Source of the DNA: Devosia marina | Lineage (GTDB): Bacteria > Pseudomonadota > Alphaproteobacteria > Rhizobiales > Devosiaceae | Length of the DNA stretch: 64,000 nt | Reading direction: 5' to 3' | Assembly (NCBI RefSeq): GCF_009758415.1 | Contig: NZ_WQRF01000001.1 | Span: 682,001 to 746,000 of the forward strand | Shown here: one piece after another, positions 25,419-33,991 of the stretch | Layout of the letters: each line of letters opens with the position of its first letter | Numbering within the stretch: position 1 is the first letter of the stretch | Translations under genes and position numbers: made by a program | Notes under the pieces: model-generated | Told to the model about the DNA's origin: nothing | Databases searched by the model: none | Seen by the model: the letters and a program-made list of their open reading frames with translations, nothing else

Positions 25419-26702
25419 ATGCAAAACGATCTTCCGCCTGCTCTGACCATCACCCCTCCAGATCGTCCACTGTCCGGTCGCGTTTCGCCGCCGGGCAGTA
25501 AATCGATCACTAATCGTGTGCTGCTGCTTGCCGCATTGGCTGAGGGCACCAGCCGGCTGACAGGGGCACTCAAGAGCAAGGATACGGACCTGATGGCCCG
25601 CGCCTTGCGCGAAATGGGCGTGCAAGTCGACGAACCTGATGCCACCACCTTTCTGGTCACAAGCACGGGGAGGCTGACAGCTCCTGATGCACCCTTGGTT
25701 CTGGGCAATGCCGGAACCGCAACGCGCTTCCTCACCGCTGCCGTTGCGACAATTGACGGGACGGTCATTGTCGATGGCGATGAAGACATGCGCCTTCGAC
25801 CGATCAGCCCGCTCGTGGATGCCCTGAACGCGCTCGGGATTGACGCCGCAAGTCCAACGGGTTGCCCACCAGTGACTATTCAGGGCAGGGGCTCTTTCGG
25901 TCACGGCCGCGTGGAAATTGATGCCTCGCTGTCCAGCCAGTATGTGTCGGCCCTGTTGATGGCCGCGCCGCGCGGGGACGGACCAATCGAAGTCGCCCTG
26001 GCTGGCAAGGATATCGGCGCCCGCGGCTATGTCGACCTGACTTTGGGTGCCATGCGGGCCTTTGGTGCTCAGGTCGAGGATCAGCAAGACGGTTCCTGGC
26101 TGGTGCAGCCCACCGGCTATAGCGCAGCCGACTTCCACATTGAGCCAGATGCGTCTGCCGCGACCTATCTATGGGGCATCGAGGCCCTCACTGGTGGTAA
26201 GATCGACCTGGGAATCGCAGCAGACGCGTTTTCCCAGCCGGATGCGGCCGCGCGGGCAGTGCTTGCGCAGTTCCCGAATATGCCTGAAGTCATTGATGGC
26301 TCTCAGATGCAGGACGCCGTGCCGACCATCGCTGTCGTCGCCGCCTTTAACAATCGCCCAGTCCGCTTTGTCGGCATTGCCAATTTGCGGGTCAAGGAAA
26401 CCGACCGCATCCGTGCTGTTGCCAATGAGCTCAATCGCATCCTGCCGGGACTGGCCAAAGAAGAGGGCGACGACCTGATCGTTGCAGCAGATCCAAACCT
26501 GGCCACCAAGCTCCAGGGGCGAAATTCGCGCATCAAGATCGAGACCTATCACGACCACCGCATTGCCATGAGCTTTGCGCTGGCTGGGCTGCTTGTGCCC
26601 AATATCGTCATTCTGGACCCGGCCTGTACCGGCAAGACCTATCCTGAATACTGGCAGATGCTCGCAGGTCTGGGTGTCGAACTAACGCCGGAAGCTGGCT
26701 GA
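25419..26702 (+). CDS. aroA: 3-phosphoshikimate 1-carboxyvinyltransferase (EPSP synthase)
   Basis: Joins phosphoenolpyruvate and shikimate-3-phosphate in aromatic amino acid synthesis. 427 residues, the Escherichia coli length. Conserved parts are PPGSKSITNRVLLLAALAEG, SSQYVSALLMAAP, RVKETDRIRAVANEL and YHDHRIAMSFALAG. The glyphosate-site loop reads GNAGTATRFL (96-105): the positions equal to Met99 and Pro101 of the Escherichia coli enzyme are Thr102 and Phe104. The protein is unlike the class II (CP4-type) enzyme usual in rhizobia, so another aroA may exist elsewhere. The stop lies in TGATCA shared with the convergent gene. Confidence 0.92.
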   Translation: MQNDLPPALTITPPDRPLSGRVSPPGSKSITNRVLLLAALAEGTSRLTGALKSKDTDLMARALREMGVQVDEPDATTFLVTSTGRLTAPDAPLVLGNAGTATRFLTAAVATIDGTVIVDGDEDMRLRPISPLVDALNALGIDAASPTGCPPVTIQGRGSFGHGRVEIDASLSSQYVSALLMAAPRGDGPIEVALAGKDIGARGYVDLTLGAMRAFGAQVEDQQDGSWLVQPTGYSAADFHIEPDASAATYLWGIEALTGGKIDLGIAADAFSQPDAAARAVLAQFPNMPEVIDGSQMQDAVPTIAVVAAFNNRPVRFVGIANLRVKETDRIRAVANELNRILPGLAKEEGDDLIVAADPNLATKLQGRNSRIKIETYHDHRIAMSFALAGLLVPNIVILDPACTGKTYPEYWQMLAGLGVELTPEAG

Positions 26703-27770
26703 TCAGGCGGCCGACGCATCCCTCTCGGAGGCATCGTCGATCTCGATCAGCTCGGTTTCGCTGACAACTCTGTTGCGGCCTGCCCGTTTGGCCGCATAGA
26801 GGCACCGATCGGCCCGTTCGATCAGCGACATGGCATTATCCTGGGGCGTGAAGGCCGCAACACCAAAGGAAGCCGTTATCCGCCCCAGCTTCTCATTGGT
26901 CGAGCGCTTGAGCAGTTCCTTTGCCTGGATCGCCTTGCGGATATTTTCCGCCACGATGACGGCGCCATCGAGATCTGTGGAGGGCAGGACAGCCACGAAT
27001 TCTTCACCGCCATAACGGGCCGCTAGGTCCTTGCCCTTGATATTAGACTTCAGCGTCATCGCCACCAGGCGCAACACCTGGTCGCCGGTCTGGTGCCCGT
27101 AGGTGTCGTTGAAATTTTTGAAGTAGTCGATATCCAGCAGCATCAGGCAAAGCGGCGTGCCGCCATCCGCCGCCGCTGCGATCGCATCGGCCAGGCCTTC
27201 ATCGAAGCTCTTGCGATTGGCGATCTTGGTCAACGGATCGAGCATGGATTCGCGCCGCACGTCGTCCAGGTCTCGCTGCAGGGCCGCGATATCCTCGCGC
27301 GACGCCTCCAGCTTGCTCTCAAGCTGCCGATTCGTATCCTGCATGCGCCGCGTTTCGGCCAACAATCGCAGGGATAGCGCCTTCATGCCTTCGGCATCGA
27401 GCTCACGCTCCAGATCACCGCTGGCCGATTGCAACGAGCCGGAATAGGCATTTGCCGTGGTCATCGCGGTGTCGATGGCATCATGCACCGCTTCGATCCG
27501 GGCGTGCATCCGCTCCGACACGCTCGACATACGGTCATTGACGTCGGACTTCAGGAACTCGTTATAGAGCGTTTCCGCAAGTTCCGAAGACGGAACCGTT
27601 CCGCTGCGGAAAATTGCGTTGATGCGATTGTTCAGCGAGGGGTTCACGCCGGTCGCATAAGTATAGAGCAGCTCATAGAATTGCGGATAAGGCGGGATGC
27701 CGCTGCGCTTGAGCAAATCAAACGCCGCGTTGGCATATCCCAGCGTACGCGTGAATTCTTGGTCCGACAC
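26703..27770 (-). CDS. GGDEF domain diguanylate cyclase
   Basis: Makes cyclic di-GMP from GTP. The 355-residue protein has an N-terminal helical region with FYELLYTYATGVNPSLNNRI, found in related cytoplasmic alphaproteobacterial cyclases, a coiled coil (about 110-172) and a C-terminal GGDEF domain. The active-site motif is GGEEF (254-258). The inhibitory site that would be RxxD reads KGKD (245-248), so product inhibition is probably weak. No transmembrane segment or known sensor domain is visible. Its stop adjoins the aroA stop. Confidence 0.9.
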   Translation of the reverse strand: MSDQEFTRTLGYANAAFDLLKRSGIPPYPQFYELLYTYATGVNPSLNNRINAIFRSGTVPSSELAETLYNEFLKSDVNDRMSSVSERMHARIEAVHDAIDTAMTTANAYSGSLQSASGDLERELDAEGMKALSLRLLAETRRMQDTNRQLESKLEASREDIAALQRDLDDVRRESMLDPLTKIANRKSFDEGLADAIAAAADGGTPLCLMLLDIDYFKNFNDTYGHQTGDQVLRLVAMTLKSNIKGKDLAARYGGEEFVAVLPSTDLDGAVIVAENIRKAIQAKELLKRSTNEKLGRITASFGVAAFTPQDNAMSLIERADRCLYAAKRAGRNRVVSETELIEIDDASERDASAA

Positions 27771-27910
27771 TACCCACCCCGCGCAAATTTGCGCCCCGAC
27801 CGTATCGATCTACGTTAATTGAGTCGTGGCTAATAAATACAGCCCCAAACCCCGTTCTAACAAGCACCAGTTGGCAATAATGCTACCTATTTAGGTCTAC
27901 ATTGCGCCGT

Positions 27911-29353
27911 TTATTGGGTAATTCGCGCCGGCCGCAACAAGAACGCCGGGATAGGACCCGCATCGCCGAAGGGCGAATCGTCCGGCGGCGTTTCCGTCCT
28001 TTTGGGTGCGCGCTTCCTGGTATTCTTGGGCGCAGGTTCCGTCTTGTCCCTTGGTTCGACGGGCGCTTCGAGTGCGGCCTCGGCCTCAGCCTGGGCTCGC
28101 GTCCGGGACTCCGTCTTTGGCTTGGCGGCGGCTCGCCCGCGCCGGCCGCGGCTGGGTTTTTCCGCATCCGACTTGGAGGCATCACTCTCCTCCGCCGCCG
28201 GTTTTGGCTTGTCCCCTTCCAGCCAGTCAATTGGCTTCTGGATCAGCTTGAGAATGGCATCGAGATGCTTGCTGTCGGATGGGCCAACAAGTGTATAGGC
28301 AACGCCTGAACGGCCAGCGCGGCCAGTACGACCGATGCGGTGCACATAGTCTTCGGCATGCACCGGTACGTCGAAGTTGAACACATGACTGACAGCCGGA
28401 ATGTCTAGTCCCCGGGCCGCCACATCGCTGGCCACCAGCAAGGTGAGCTTGTTGGTTTTGAACGCGTCCAGCGTTTCCATGCGGCTCTTTTGGTCCATGT
28501 CGCCGTGCAGTGCGCCGGCTGAATGGCCGTGGCGCTGCAGCGAGCGGGCCAATGTCGCCACGTCTCGCTTGCGGTTGCAGAAGATTATGGCATTGGTCAG
28601 CCCCACCGACGCCTCGATTCGTGCCCTGAGGGCAGCACGCTTCTCGTCCGGCTTGGACCCCACCCTGACCAGTTTCTGGTCAATGGTGTCTGCAGTCGAT
28701 GCGGCACGCGACACCTGTACATGCACCGGGTCTTTGAGGAACTTCTTGGTCAGCCGTTCGATCTGGCTGTCCATCGTGGCCGAGAACAGCATCGTCTGGC
28801 GGCGTGGCGGCAGGCGCGAAACGATCTTTTCGATATCGTCGATGAAGCCCATGTCCAGCATGCGGTCGGCTTCGTCGATCACCAGAATTTCTACGCCCGT
28901 GAGCAGGATTTTGCCACGTTCGAACTGGTCCAGCAAACGCCCAGGCGTTGCAATCAGCACATCGACGCCGCGATCGAGCTTCTTGTTCTGCTCCTCGAAT
29001 GAAACCCCGCCAATGATCAGCGCCATGTTGAGGCGATGATTCTTGCCGTATTTTTCGAAGTTGTCGGCGACCTGCGCGGCCAGTTCGCGCGTAGGTTCCA
29101 GAATGAGCGTCCGTGGCATGCGCGCGCGGGCGCGCCCCTTTTCCAGCAGCGTCAGCATGGGCAGCACAAAAGATGCCGTTTTGCCGGTGCCGGTCTGGGC
29201 AATGCCGATCAGATCCTTCTTTTCCAGAAGGTGGGGAATGGCCTGTGCCTGAATTTCGGTTGGCTTGTCATAGCCTGCTGCGGCTACCGCTTCGGTAACT
29301 TTGCTCGAAAGGCCCAGTCCAGAAAAGTCGTCGGTCAAAGTTGGTCGTTCCAC
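27911..29353 (-). CDS. DEAD-box RNA helicase (RhlE-like)
   Basis: ATP-dependent RNA helicase of 480 residues. Motifs in order: Q motif (KPTEIQAQAIP), Walker A AQTGTGKT, PTRELA, TPGRLLD, DEAD in VIDEADRMLDMGF, SAT in LFSATMDS, ARGLDIP and HRIGRTGRAGR. A basic, low-complexity tail of about 100 residues (SRGRRGRAAAKPKTES, RKRAPKRTE) follows and should bind RNA. The gene has an upstream region of about 240 bases beginning at a promoter-like sequence, suggesting a long leader. DEAD-box genes in other bacteria are often controlled by long leaders, in ribosome assembly and cold response. Confidence 0.93.
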   Translation of the reverse strand: MERPTLTDDFSGLGLSSKVTEAVAAAGYDKPTEIQAQAIPHLLEKKDLIGIAQTGTGKTASFVLPMLTLLEKGRARARMPRTLILEPTRELAAQVADNFEKYGKNHRLNMALIIGGVSFEEQNKKLDRGVDVLIATPGRLLDQFERGKILLTGVEILVIDEADRMLDMGFIDDIEKIVSRLPPRRQTMLFSATMDSQIERLTKKFLKDPVHVQVSRAASTADTIDQKLVRVGSKPDEKRAALRARIEASVGLTNAIIFCNRKRDVATLARSLQRHGHSAGALHGDMDQKSRMETLDAFKTNKLTLLVASDVAARGLDIPAVSHVFNFDVPVHAEDYVHRIGRTGRAGRSGVAYTLVGPSDSKHLDAILKLIQKPIDWLEGDKPKPAAEESDASKSDAEKPSRGRRGRAAAKPKTESRTRAQAEAEAALEAPVEPRDKTEPAPKNTRKRAPKRTETPPDDSPFGDAGPIPAFLLRPARITQ

Positions 29354-29671
29354 TCAGCGGTCTGCCCGATGCCTGTCCGGACCGAAGGGTTCGGGCCGGT
29401 GCGCCGGTCATTGGAATTGCGCAAGTTCTGCCCTTGGGGCGCGCGTCCCTTGCATGAGAGCGGATGGGCTATGAAATACTATTGCGCATCCGCGTAAGTG
29501 ACATTGCAGCGGCAAGTCCATCGCGCCGGGGTCAATGTCGCGCTGATAGAACACCAATCTGGCCCACATAGTCGGGTCCAATGGAATTGCCCAGCGGCGC
29601 GGACCATAGCGCAAACCCCTTGACTGTCAACGGTCATGGGCCATTCACACTGCAACGCGGTTAAGGCGGAC
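29354..29671. other. Intergenic region upstream of the helicase gene
   Basis: 318 bases between the helicase start and the parE stop, both on the minus strand. Apart from the promoter-like sequence at 29603-29630 and a 7-bp stem (GCGGATG with CATCCGC, near 29460-29495) in the presumed leader, I see no gene. An open frame at 29408-29614 has no ribosome binding site or recognisable product. Confidence 0.5.
29603..29630 (-). promoter_or_regulatory. Candidate sigma70 promoter for the DEAD-box helicase
   Basis: On the minus strand: TTGACA (29630-29625), 16-base spacer, TATGGT (29608-29603). Transcription from here would give a leader of about 240 bases. Confidence 0.45.
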
Positions 29672-31690
29672 TCAGACGTCCAGGTCCGTTACAAAGGCCG
29701 CATTCTCCTGTATGAACTCGAAACGGGCCTCGGGCTTGGTTCCCATCAGGCGGTCAACCGTATTGCGCGTCACATCGCGATCATCGAGAATTTTCACCTG
29801 CAGCAGGGTACGCGACTTGGGCGACATTGTCGTTTCGCGCAAATGCGCGAAAGGCATTTCGCCCAGGCCTTTGAAGCGGGTTGTGTCAATCTTGCCCTTG
29901 CTATTGAACTCGCTGGCCAGCAATTCGGCCCGATGCGCGTCATCACGTGCATAAAGCGTCTTGCCGCCCTGGCTGATCCGGTACAGTGGGGGCAGGGCGA
30001 GATAGAGATGCCCGTTTTCGATCAGGCGCGGCATTTCCTGGAAGAAGAAAGTGATCAGCAGAGACGCAATATGTGCCCCGTCGACATCCGCGTCGGTCAT
30101 GATGATGATCTTATCATAGCGCAGATCATCCTCGGTGTAGCGGTCTCGCGTGCCACAGCCCAAGGCCTGCACCAGATCGGCGATCAACTGGTTGGCCGCC
30201 AGCTTGTCACGGCTGGCTCCTGCTACGTTCAGGATCTTGCCACGCAGCGGCAGCACGGCTTGCGTGGTTCGATTGCGAGCCTGTTTGGCCGAGCCACCCG
30301 CCGAATCCCCTTCGACGATGAACAGTTCCGCGCCTTGGGCCGCGTTCTGCGTACAGTCGGCGAGCTTGCCGGGCAGGCGCAGCTTTCGCGTGGCGCTGGC
30401 CCGGTCGATTTCCTTTTCCTTGCGCCGGCGCAGGCGTTCCTCGGCACGCTCCAGGGCCCAGTCGAGGAGCTTGCCTGCCTGCTGCGGCGAGGCGGCCAGC
30501 CAATGGTCGAATGCGTCACGCAGGGCATTATCGACGATGCGCGTCGCTTCGCCTGAGGCCAGCTTGTCTTTGGTCTGACCGACAAATTCCGGCTCGCGCA
30601 CGAACACCGAAAGCATGGCCGCGCAACTGGTCAGCACGTCCTCAGCTGTCAGATTTGCCGCGCCCTTGTTCTTGGTCAGCTCGGCGTAGTTTTTGAGACC
30701 GCGCAGCAAAGCCATGCGCAGGCCTGCCTCATGCGTGCCGCCATCGGGGGTCGGCACAGTATTGCAGTAGGACTGCACGCCGCCATCGCCAATGGTCCAG
30801 GCAATGGCCCACTCTACCGAGCCATGGCTGCCCGGCCTGCCGCTGCGCCCGGCAAAGATATCCTCGGTGATCCGCGTTTCGCCTTCGATGCGCGCGGTCA
30901 TATAGTCCTTCAGGCCATCGGGATAATGGAACACCGCCTTGGCCGGCACTTCATCGCTCGCCAGGGATTCATCGCAGCTCCAGCGCAGTTCGACCCCGCC
31001 AAACAGATAGGCCTTGGCCCGGGTCATGCGGAAAATGCGGCCCGCCGAGAAATGCGCCGTTGGTCCGAAAATCTCCGGATCGGGGTGGAACCGCGTGGTC
31101 GTGCCGCGCCGGTTCTGCACCCTCCCGACATTGACGACATCCTCGACCACGAGGCCGCGCGAAAACTGGATGCGGTACAACTGCTGGTCGCGCGCTACCT
31201 CGACGACCATGTCGTCGGACAGCGCGTTGACCACCGAGACGCCGACGCCATGCAGGCCGCCGGAGGTTTCGTAGGCCTTGCTGTCGAATTTGCCACCGGC
31301 ATGCAGGACCGTATGGACGATTTCCAGCGTTGAACGGGCAGGGAACTTGGGATGCTTCTCAACCGGGATACCACGGCCATTATCGGTAACCGTGATGTAT
31401 CCGTCGGCCCCCAGATGTACCTCGATCCGCGTGGCATGGCCGGCAATCGCCTCGTCCATCGAGTTGTCGATCACCTCGGCAAACAGATGGTGATAGGCGT
31501 TGATATCGGTGCCCCCGATATACATGCCGGGGCGTCGACGGACCGGTTCGAGCCCTTCTAGGATTTCGATGTCTGAGGCGCCATATTCCGCGGGTGGCTC
31601 CGCACCGGAACGGACAGCCGGCTTGGCTGGCTTCGTTTCCTTGGGCGGTTCCGGATTGGGAGCGGCGCTTCCGAAGAGATCTGGCGACAT
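29672..31690 (-). CDS. parE: DNA topoisomerase IV subunit B
   Basis: ATPase subunit of topoisomerase IV, which unlinks daughter chromosomes. The 672-residue protein shows the GHKL ATPase motifs (EVIDNSMDEAIAG, DNGRGIPV, GLHGVGVSVVNALS) and the TOPRIM motifs EGDSAGGSAKQ and MTDADVDGAHI. It lacks the long insert typical of GyrB, favouring ParE. The ATG at 31688-31690 (MSPDLFGSAAPNPEPPKE) follows GGAAAG; the longer open frame upstream is non-coding in appearance. parC is not in the window. Confidence 0.94.
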   Translation of the reverse strand: MSPDLFGSAAPNPEPPKETKPAKPAVRSGAEPPAEYGASDIEILEGLEPVRRRPGMYIGGTDINAYHHLFAEVIDNSMDEAIAGHATRIEVHLGADGYITVTDNGRGIPVEKHPKFPARSTLEIVHTVLHAGGKFDSKAYETSGGLHGVGVSVVNALSDDMVVEVARDQQLYRIQFSRGLVVEDVVNVGRVQNRRGTTTRFHPDPEIFGPTAHFSAGRIFRMTRAKAYLFGGVELRWSCDESLASDEVPAKAVFHYPDGLKDYMTARIEGETRITEDIFAGRSGRPGSHGSVEWAIAWTIGDGGVQSYCNTVPTPDGGTHEAGLRMALLRGLKNYAELTKNKGAANLTAEDVLTSCAAMLSVFVREPEFVGQTKDKLASGEATRIVDNALRDAFDHWLAASPQQAGKLLDWALERAEERLRRRKEKEIDRASATRKLRLPGKLADCTQNAAQGAELFIVEGDSAGGSAKQARNRTTQAVLPLRGKILNVAGASRDKLAANQLIADLVQALGCGTRDRYTEDDLRYDKIIIMTDADVDGAHIASLLITFFFQEMPRLIENGHLYLALPPLYRISQGGKTLYARDDAHRAELLASEFNSKGKIDTTRFKGLGEMPFAHLRETTMSPKSRTLLQVKILDDRDVTRNTVDRLMGTKPEARFEFIQENAAFVTDLDV

Positions 31691-31964
31691 GCACTTTCCG
31701 TAAGGTTCGTGCCCGAATCGGGCAAGTCCAAGTTCTAGCATATAGCAGGCATTTCCGAGGGTCTGGCCGTCCAGGCAATTCCCACAGCCAAGGTGATCAC
31801 GTCTCGTCAAGCGGAACGGATGTGAACGCTCCCCCGCGCAAGAAAGGAACAGTTTCGTCCCAAGATAGGGCGGCAGGTTTACTCCTCGTTTCCTTCTTGA
31901 AAGCACTTTCTTAAGCGCGCGCTGATAGACCTATGGACATACGGTTTTTGTCTGGAGTTGCCGT

Positions 31965-32135
31965 ATGCGAACCGAACAACCGGGTATTGCGTATCAATCG
32001 GTCAAGGTTGGTTCTGCGTCTCTCGGATATTGGCCGATCGCCGGATTTGATAGTATTGCGTACCGGCTGGCCAGTTTCCGTATTTCGCGCTTAGGCGCGC
32101 TTTTGGGCGTCAGCCTGCTTTTCTATCTGGTCTGA
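31965..32135 (+). CDS. Small hypothetical protein with C-terminal membrane segment (56 aa)
   Basis: An open frame with ATG 31965 preceded by TGGAG at good spacing. The 56-residue product begins MRTEQPGIAYQSVKVGSASL and ends in a hydrophobic segment LGALLGVSLLFYLV that could be a tail anchor. No family recognised. A GCGTTGC-TTCG-GCAACGC hairpin follows the stop. It lies upstream of the ABC-F gene in the same direction. Confidence 0.5.
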   Translation: MRTEQPGIAYQSVKVGSASLGYWPIAGFDSIAYRLASFRISRLGALLGVSLLFYLV

Positions 32136-32143
32136 CCTGACTT

Positions 32144-32161
32144 GCGTTGCTTCGGCAACGC
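32144..32161 (+). terminator. Stable UUCG hairpin after the small gene
   Basis: 7-bp stem GCGTTGC/GCAACGC closed by a TTCG tetraloop. There is no clean T-tract after it, so it may be a partial terminator or an RNA stability element in a transcript continuing to the ABC-F gene. Confidence 0.45.
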
Positions 32162-32204
32162 GGTTAGGTGTGTCTTGTTGTCCATTCCAACGGGGAGGCT
32201 GCAG

Positions 32205-32273
32205 ATGATCGTATTTCAGACGCATCGCACGCGTGGTCCCGTTTGTGCCCTGTGGCAGACGCTGCAGGGCTGA
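32205..32273 (+). CDS. Possible 22-residue leader peptide upstream of the ABC-F gene
   Basis: A short open frame, ATG 32205 to TGA 32273, with a very strong ribosome binding site GGGGAGG six bases before the ATG. The product is MIVFQTHRTRGPVCALWQTL plus QG. ABC-F genes in several bacteria are controlled by ribosome stalling on leader peptides, so this frame, 135 bases before the ABC-F start and followed by two hairpins, is a candidate attenuator. Function is inferred from position only. Confidence 0.4.
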   Translation: MIVFQTHRTRGPVCALWQTLQG

Positions 32274-32333
32274 CCAGACTAGGTCCGGACGCCAGTTCCC
32301 GTTCCCATTCCTCTGGTTTGCCCTTCTTGGCGG

Positions 32334-32349
32334 CCTGGTTTCAACCAGG
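32334..32349 (+). promoter_or_regulatory. Leader hairpin 1 before the ABC-F gene
   Basis: CCTGGT-TTCA-ACCAGG, a perfect 6-bp stem with a four-base loop, between the candidate leader peptide and the ABC-F gene. Confidence 0.4.
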
Positions 32350-32369
32350 ACGTTGATCTCAAGGCATTT

Positions 32370-32388
32370 GGCGCCTGTTGCAGGCGCC
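32370..32388 (+). promoter_or_regulatory. Leader hairpin 2 before the ABC-F gene
   Basis: GGCGCCTG-TTG-CAGGCGCC, a perfect 8-bp GC-rich stem with a three-base loop ending 19 bases before the ABC-F start codon. No T-run follows, so it could act by hindering ribosome access rather than by ending transcription. Confidence 0.45.
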
Positions 32389-32407
32389 GCACCAGTGAGC
32401 GACTTTC

Positions 32408-33919
32408 ATGGGCAATATCAATCTCCGCAATGCCGGCCATCGGGCAGGCGAAATTCTGTTTTCAAACTTAACCCTGACGATTGGCGAGCAGGACCGCGTC
32501 GGTGTCGTCGCGCCCAATGGCCGTGGCAAGACCACACTGCTGCGCGCCCTGGCGGGGCAGGCGGAACTCAGCGACGGCGAGGTGACACGCTCGCGTGGCC
32601 TCACCATCGGCTACATGCCTCAGGAAGTGCCTGAAACCGCATTGCGCCAGACCGCAATGGAGTTCGTGGCATCTGCGCTTGAGACGGAAACCCTTGCCAG
32701 CGAGAGCTGGCGCGTGGACGTGATCATGGAAGAGCTCTCAATCCCACAGGAACTGCGCGACAGGCCGTTGCAGGAACTCAGTGGCGGCTGGCAGCGCATG
32801 GCGCTGATTGCTCGAGCCTGGGTGACCCAGCCCGATGCCTTGCTGCTGGACGAGCCCACCAACCATCTCGATCTCGGCCGGATTCTGATGCTTGAGGACT
32901 GGCTGGCCCACGCTGCCCGGAACATTCCTCTCATTATTGCCAGCCATGACCGCGCCTTTCTCGACAAGGCCACCAATCGCACTCTATTTCTCCGGCCCAC
33001 CGAGCAGGTCTATCTGCCCTTGAGCTATACCGCGGCGCGCGCCGAACTCGACCAGATTGTTACCGCCGCTGCCGCCCAGCGCGAACGCGATCTCAAGCAG
33101 GTCGCACAATTGCGCAAGCAGGCGGCCAAGCTCACCAACATCGGCATCAACTCCGGTAGCGACCTGCTCACCGTCAAATCCAAGCAATTGCGGGATCGCG
33201 CCGAAAAGATTGAGACCCAGGTGCAAGAAGCCCACAAGGACCGCACCGGGCTCGTCAAGCTGGGCAATTCCGGCGCCGAGGCACGCGTAATGATGGCGTT
33301 CGAAAACGTCGCCATCACCACGCCCGACGGTCAGCCACTGTTCGCCATCGAAAAGCTCCACATCTTCCAGGGGGATCGAATTGTCCTGCTTGGCCGCAAT
33401 GGCACGGGAAAGTCCCAGCTCATGCGGCTTGTCACCCAGGCTCTGTCAGGTCAGGCGCCGCCTGGGTTACGGATCAGCCCGCAACTCACACCGGGCTATA
33501 TGGACCAGTCACTTGGTTGGCTGCCGCTCGACCCGTCACCACTCGATTACCTGCTGCATCGCTTTGATGAAGGCGACCGCCGCATCATCGCCTTGCTGGC
33601 CGGTGCCGGGTTTCTGCCCGATCGGCAATCCAAACCGATCCGCACCATGTCACTGGGCCAGAGGGCGCGGCTTGCGCTCCTCGCCCTGCGACTGGAGCGC
33701 CCCAATTTCTACCTGCTTGATGAGCCGACCAATCATCTCGATATTCCGGGGCAGGAGCAACTCGAGGTCGACATAAGAGAGCAGGGCGCGACCACCATCC
33801 TGGTGACCCACGACCGCGCCTTTCTCAAGGCTATCGGCACGCGCTTCCTGCAGATCGAACGCCGGAAACTGGTGGAGGTCGACGGCCCCGAGGGGTTTTT
33901 CGCCGAAATGGCAGGCTAG
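32408..33919 (+). CDS. ABC-F family ATPase (ribosome-associated)
   Basis: A 503-residue soluble protein of two ABC domains without membrane segments, the ABC-F architecture. Members bind the ribosomal E site and help stalled or antibiotic-bound ribosomes. Walker A sequences are APNGRGKT (35-42) and GRNGTGKS, signatures LSGGWQRMAL and MSLGQRARLAL, Walker B LLLDEPTNHLDL and LLDEPTNHLDI, with switch histidines in SHDRAFL and THDRAFL. The inter-domain linker at about 205-280 is charged and helical (RERDLKQVAQLRKQAAKL). The second signature has MSLGQ instead of LSGGQ. The subfamily (housekeeping or antibiotic resistance) is undecided. The ribosome binding site is weak. Confidence 0.88.
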   Translation: MGNINLRNAGHRAGEILFSNLTLTIGEQDRVGVVAPNGRGKTTLLRALAGQAELSDGEVTRSRGLTIGYMPQEVPETALRQTAMEFVASALETETLASESWRVDVIMEELSIPQELRDRPLQELSGGWQRMALIARAWVTQPDALLLDEPTNHLDLGRILMLEDWLAHAARNIPLIIASHDRAFLDKATNRTLFLRPTEQVYLPLSYTAARAELDQIVTAAAAQRERDLKQVAQLRKQAAKLTNIGINSGSDLLTVKSKQLRDRAEKIETQVQEAHKDRTGLVKLGNSGAEARVMMAFENVAITTPDGQPLFAIEKLHIFQGDRIVLLGRNGTGKSQLMRLVTQALSGQAPPGLRISPQLTPGYMDQSLGWLPLDPSPLDYLLHRFDEGDRRIIALLAGAGFLPDRQSKPIRTMSLGQRARLALLALRLERPNFYLLDEPTNHLDIPGQEQLEVDIREQGATTILVTHDRAFLKAIGTRFLQIERRKLVEVDGPEGFFAEMAG

Positions 33920-33944
33920 CGCGGACCGGTTGCGCGCTAACACA

Positions 33945-33970
33945 AAAAGGCCGCCCGGAGGCGGCCTTTT
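33945..33970. terminator. Bidirectional terminator between ABC-F gene and tig
   Basis: Perfect 11-bp stem AAAAGGCCGCC / GGCGGCCTTTT with CGGA loop, ending in T-rich runs on both strands. Confidence 0.85.
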
Positions 33971-33991
33971 CAATTCTTGGCTGGCGCCACC

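Noticed and set aside
29408..29614. 68-residue minus-strand frame upstream of the helicase
   Set aside because: It begins inside the promoter-like sequence and shows no start site or family; kept as leader sequence instead.
32168..32356. 62-residue plus-strand frame in the ABC-F leader
   Set aside because: No ribosome binding site, low-complexity composition and overlap with the better supported 22-codon leader frame.
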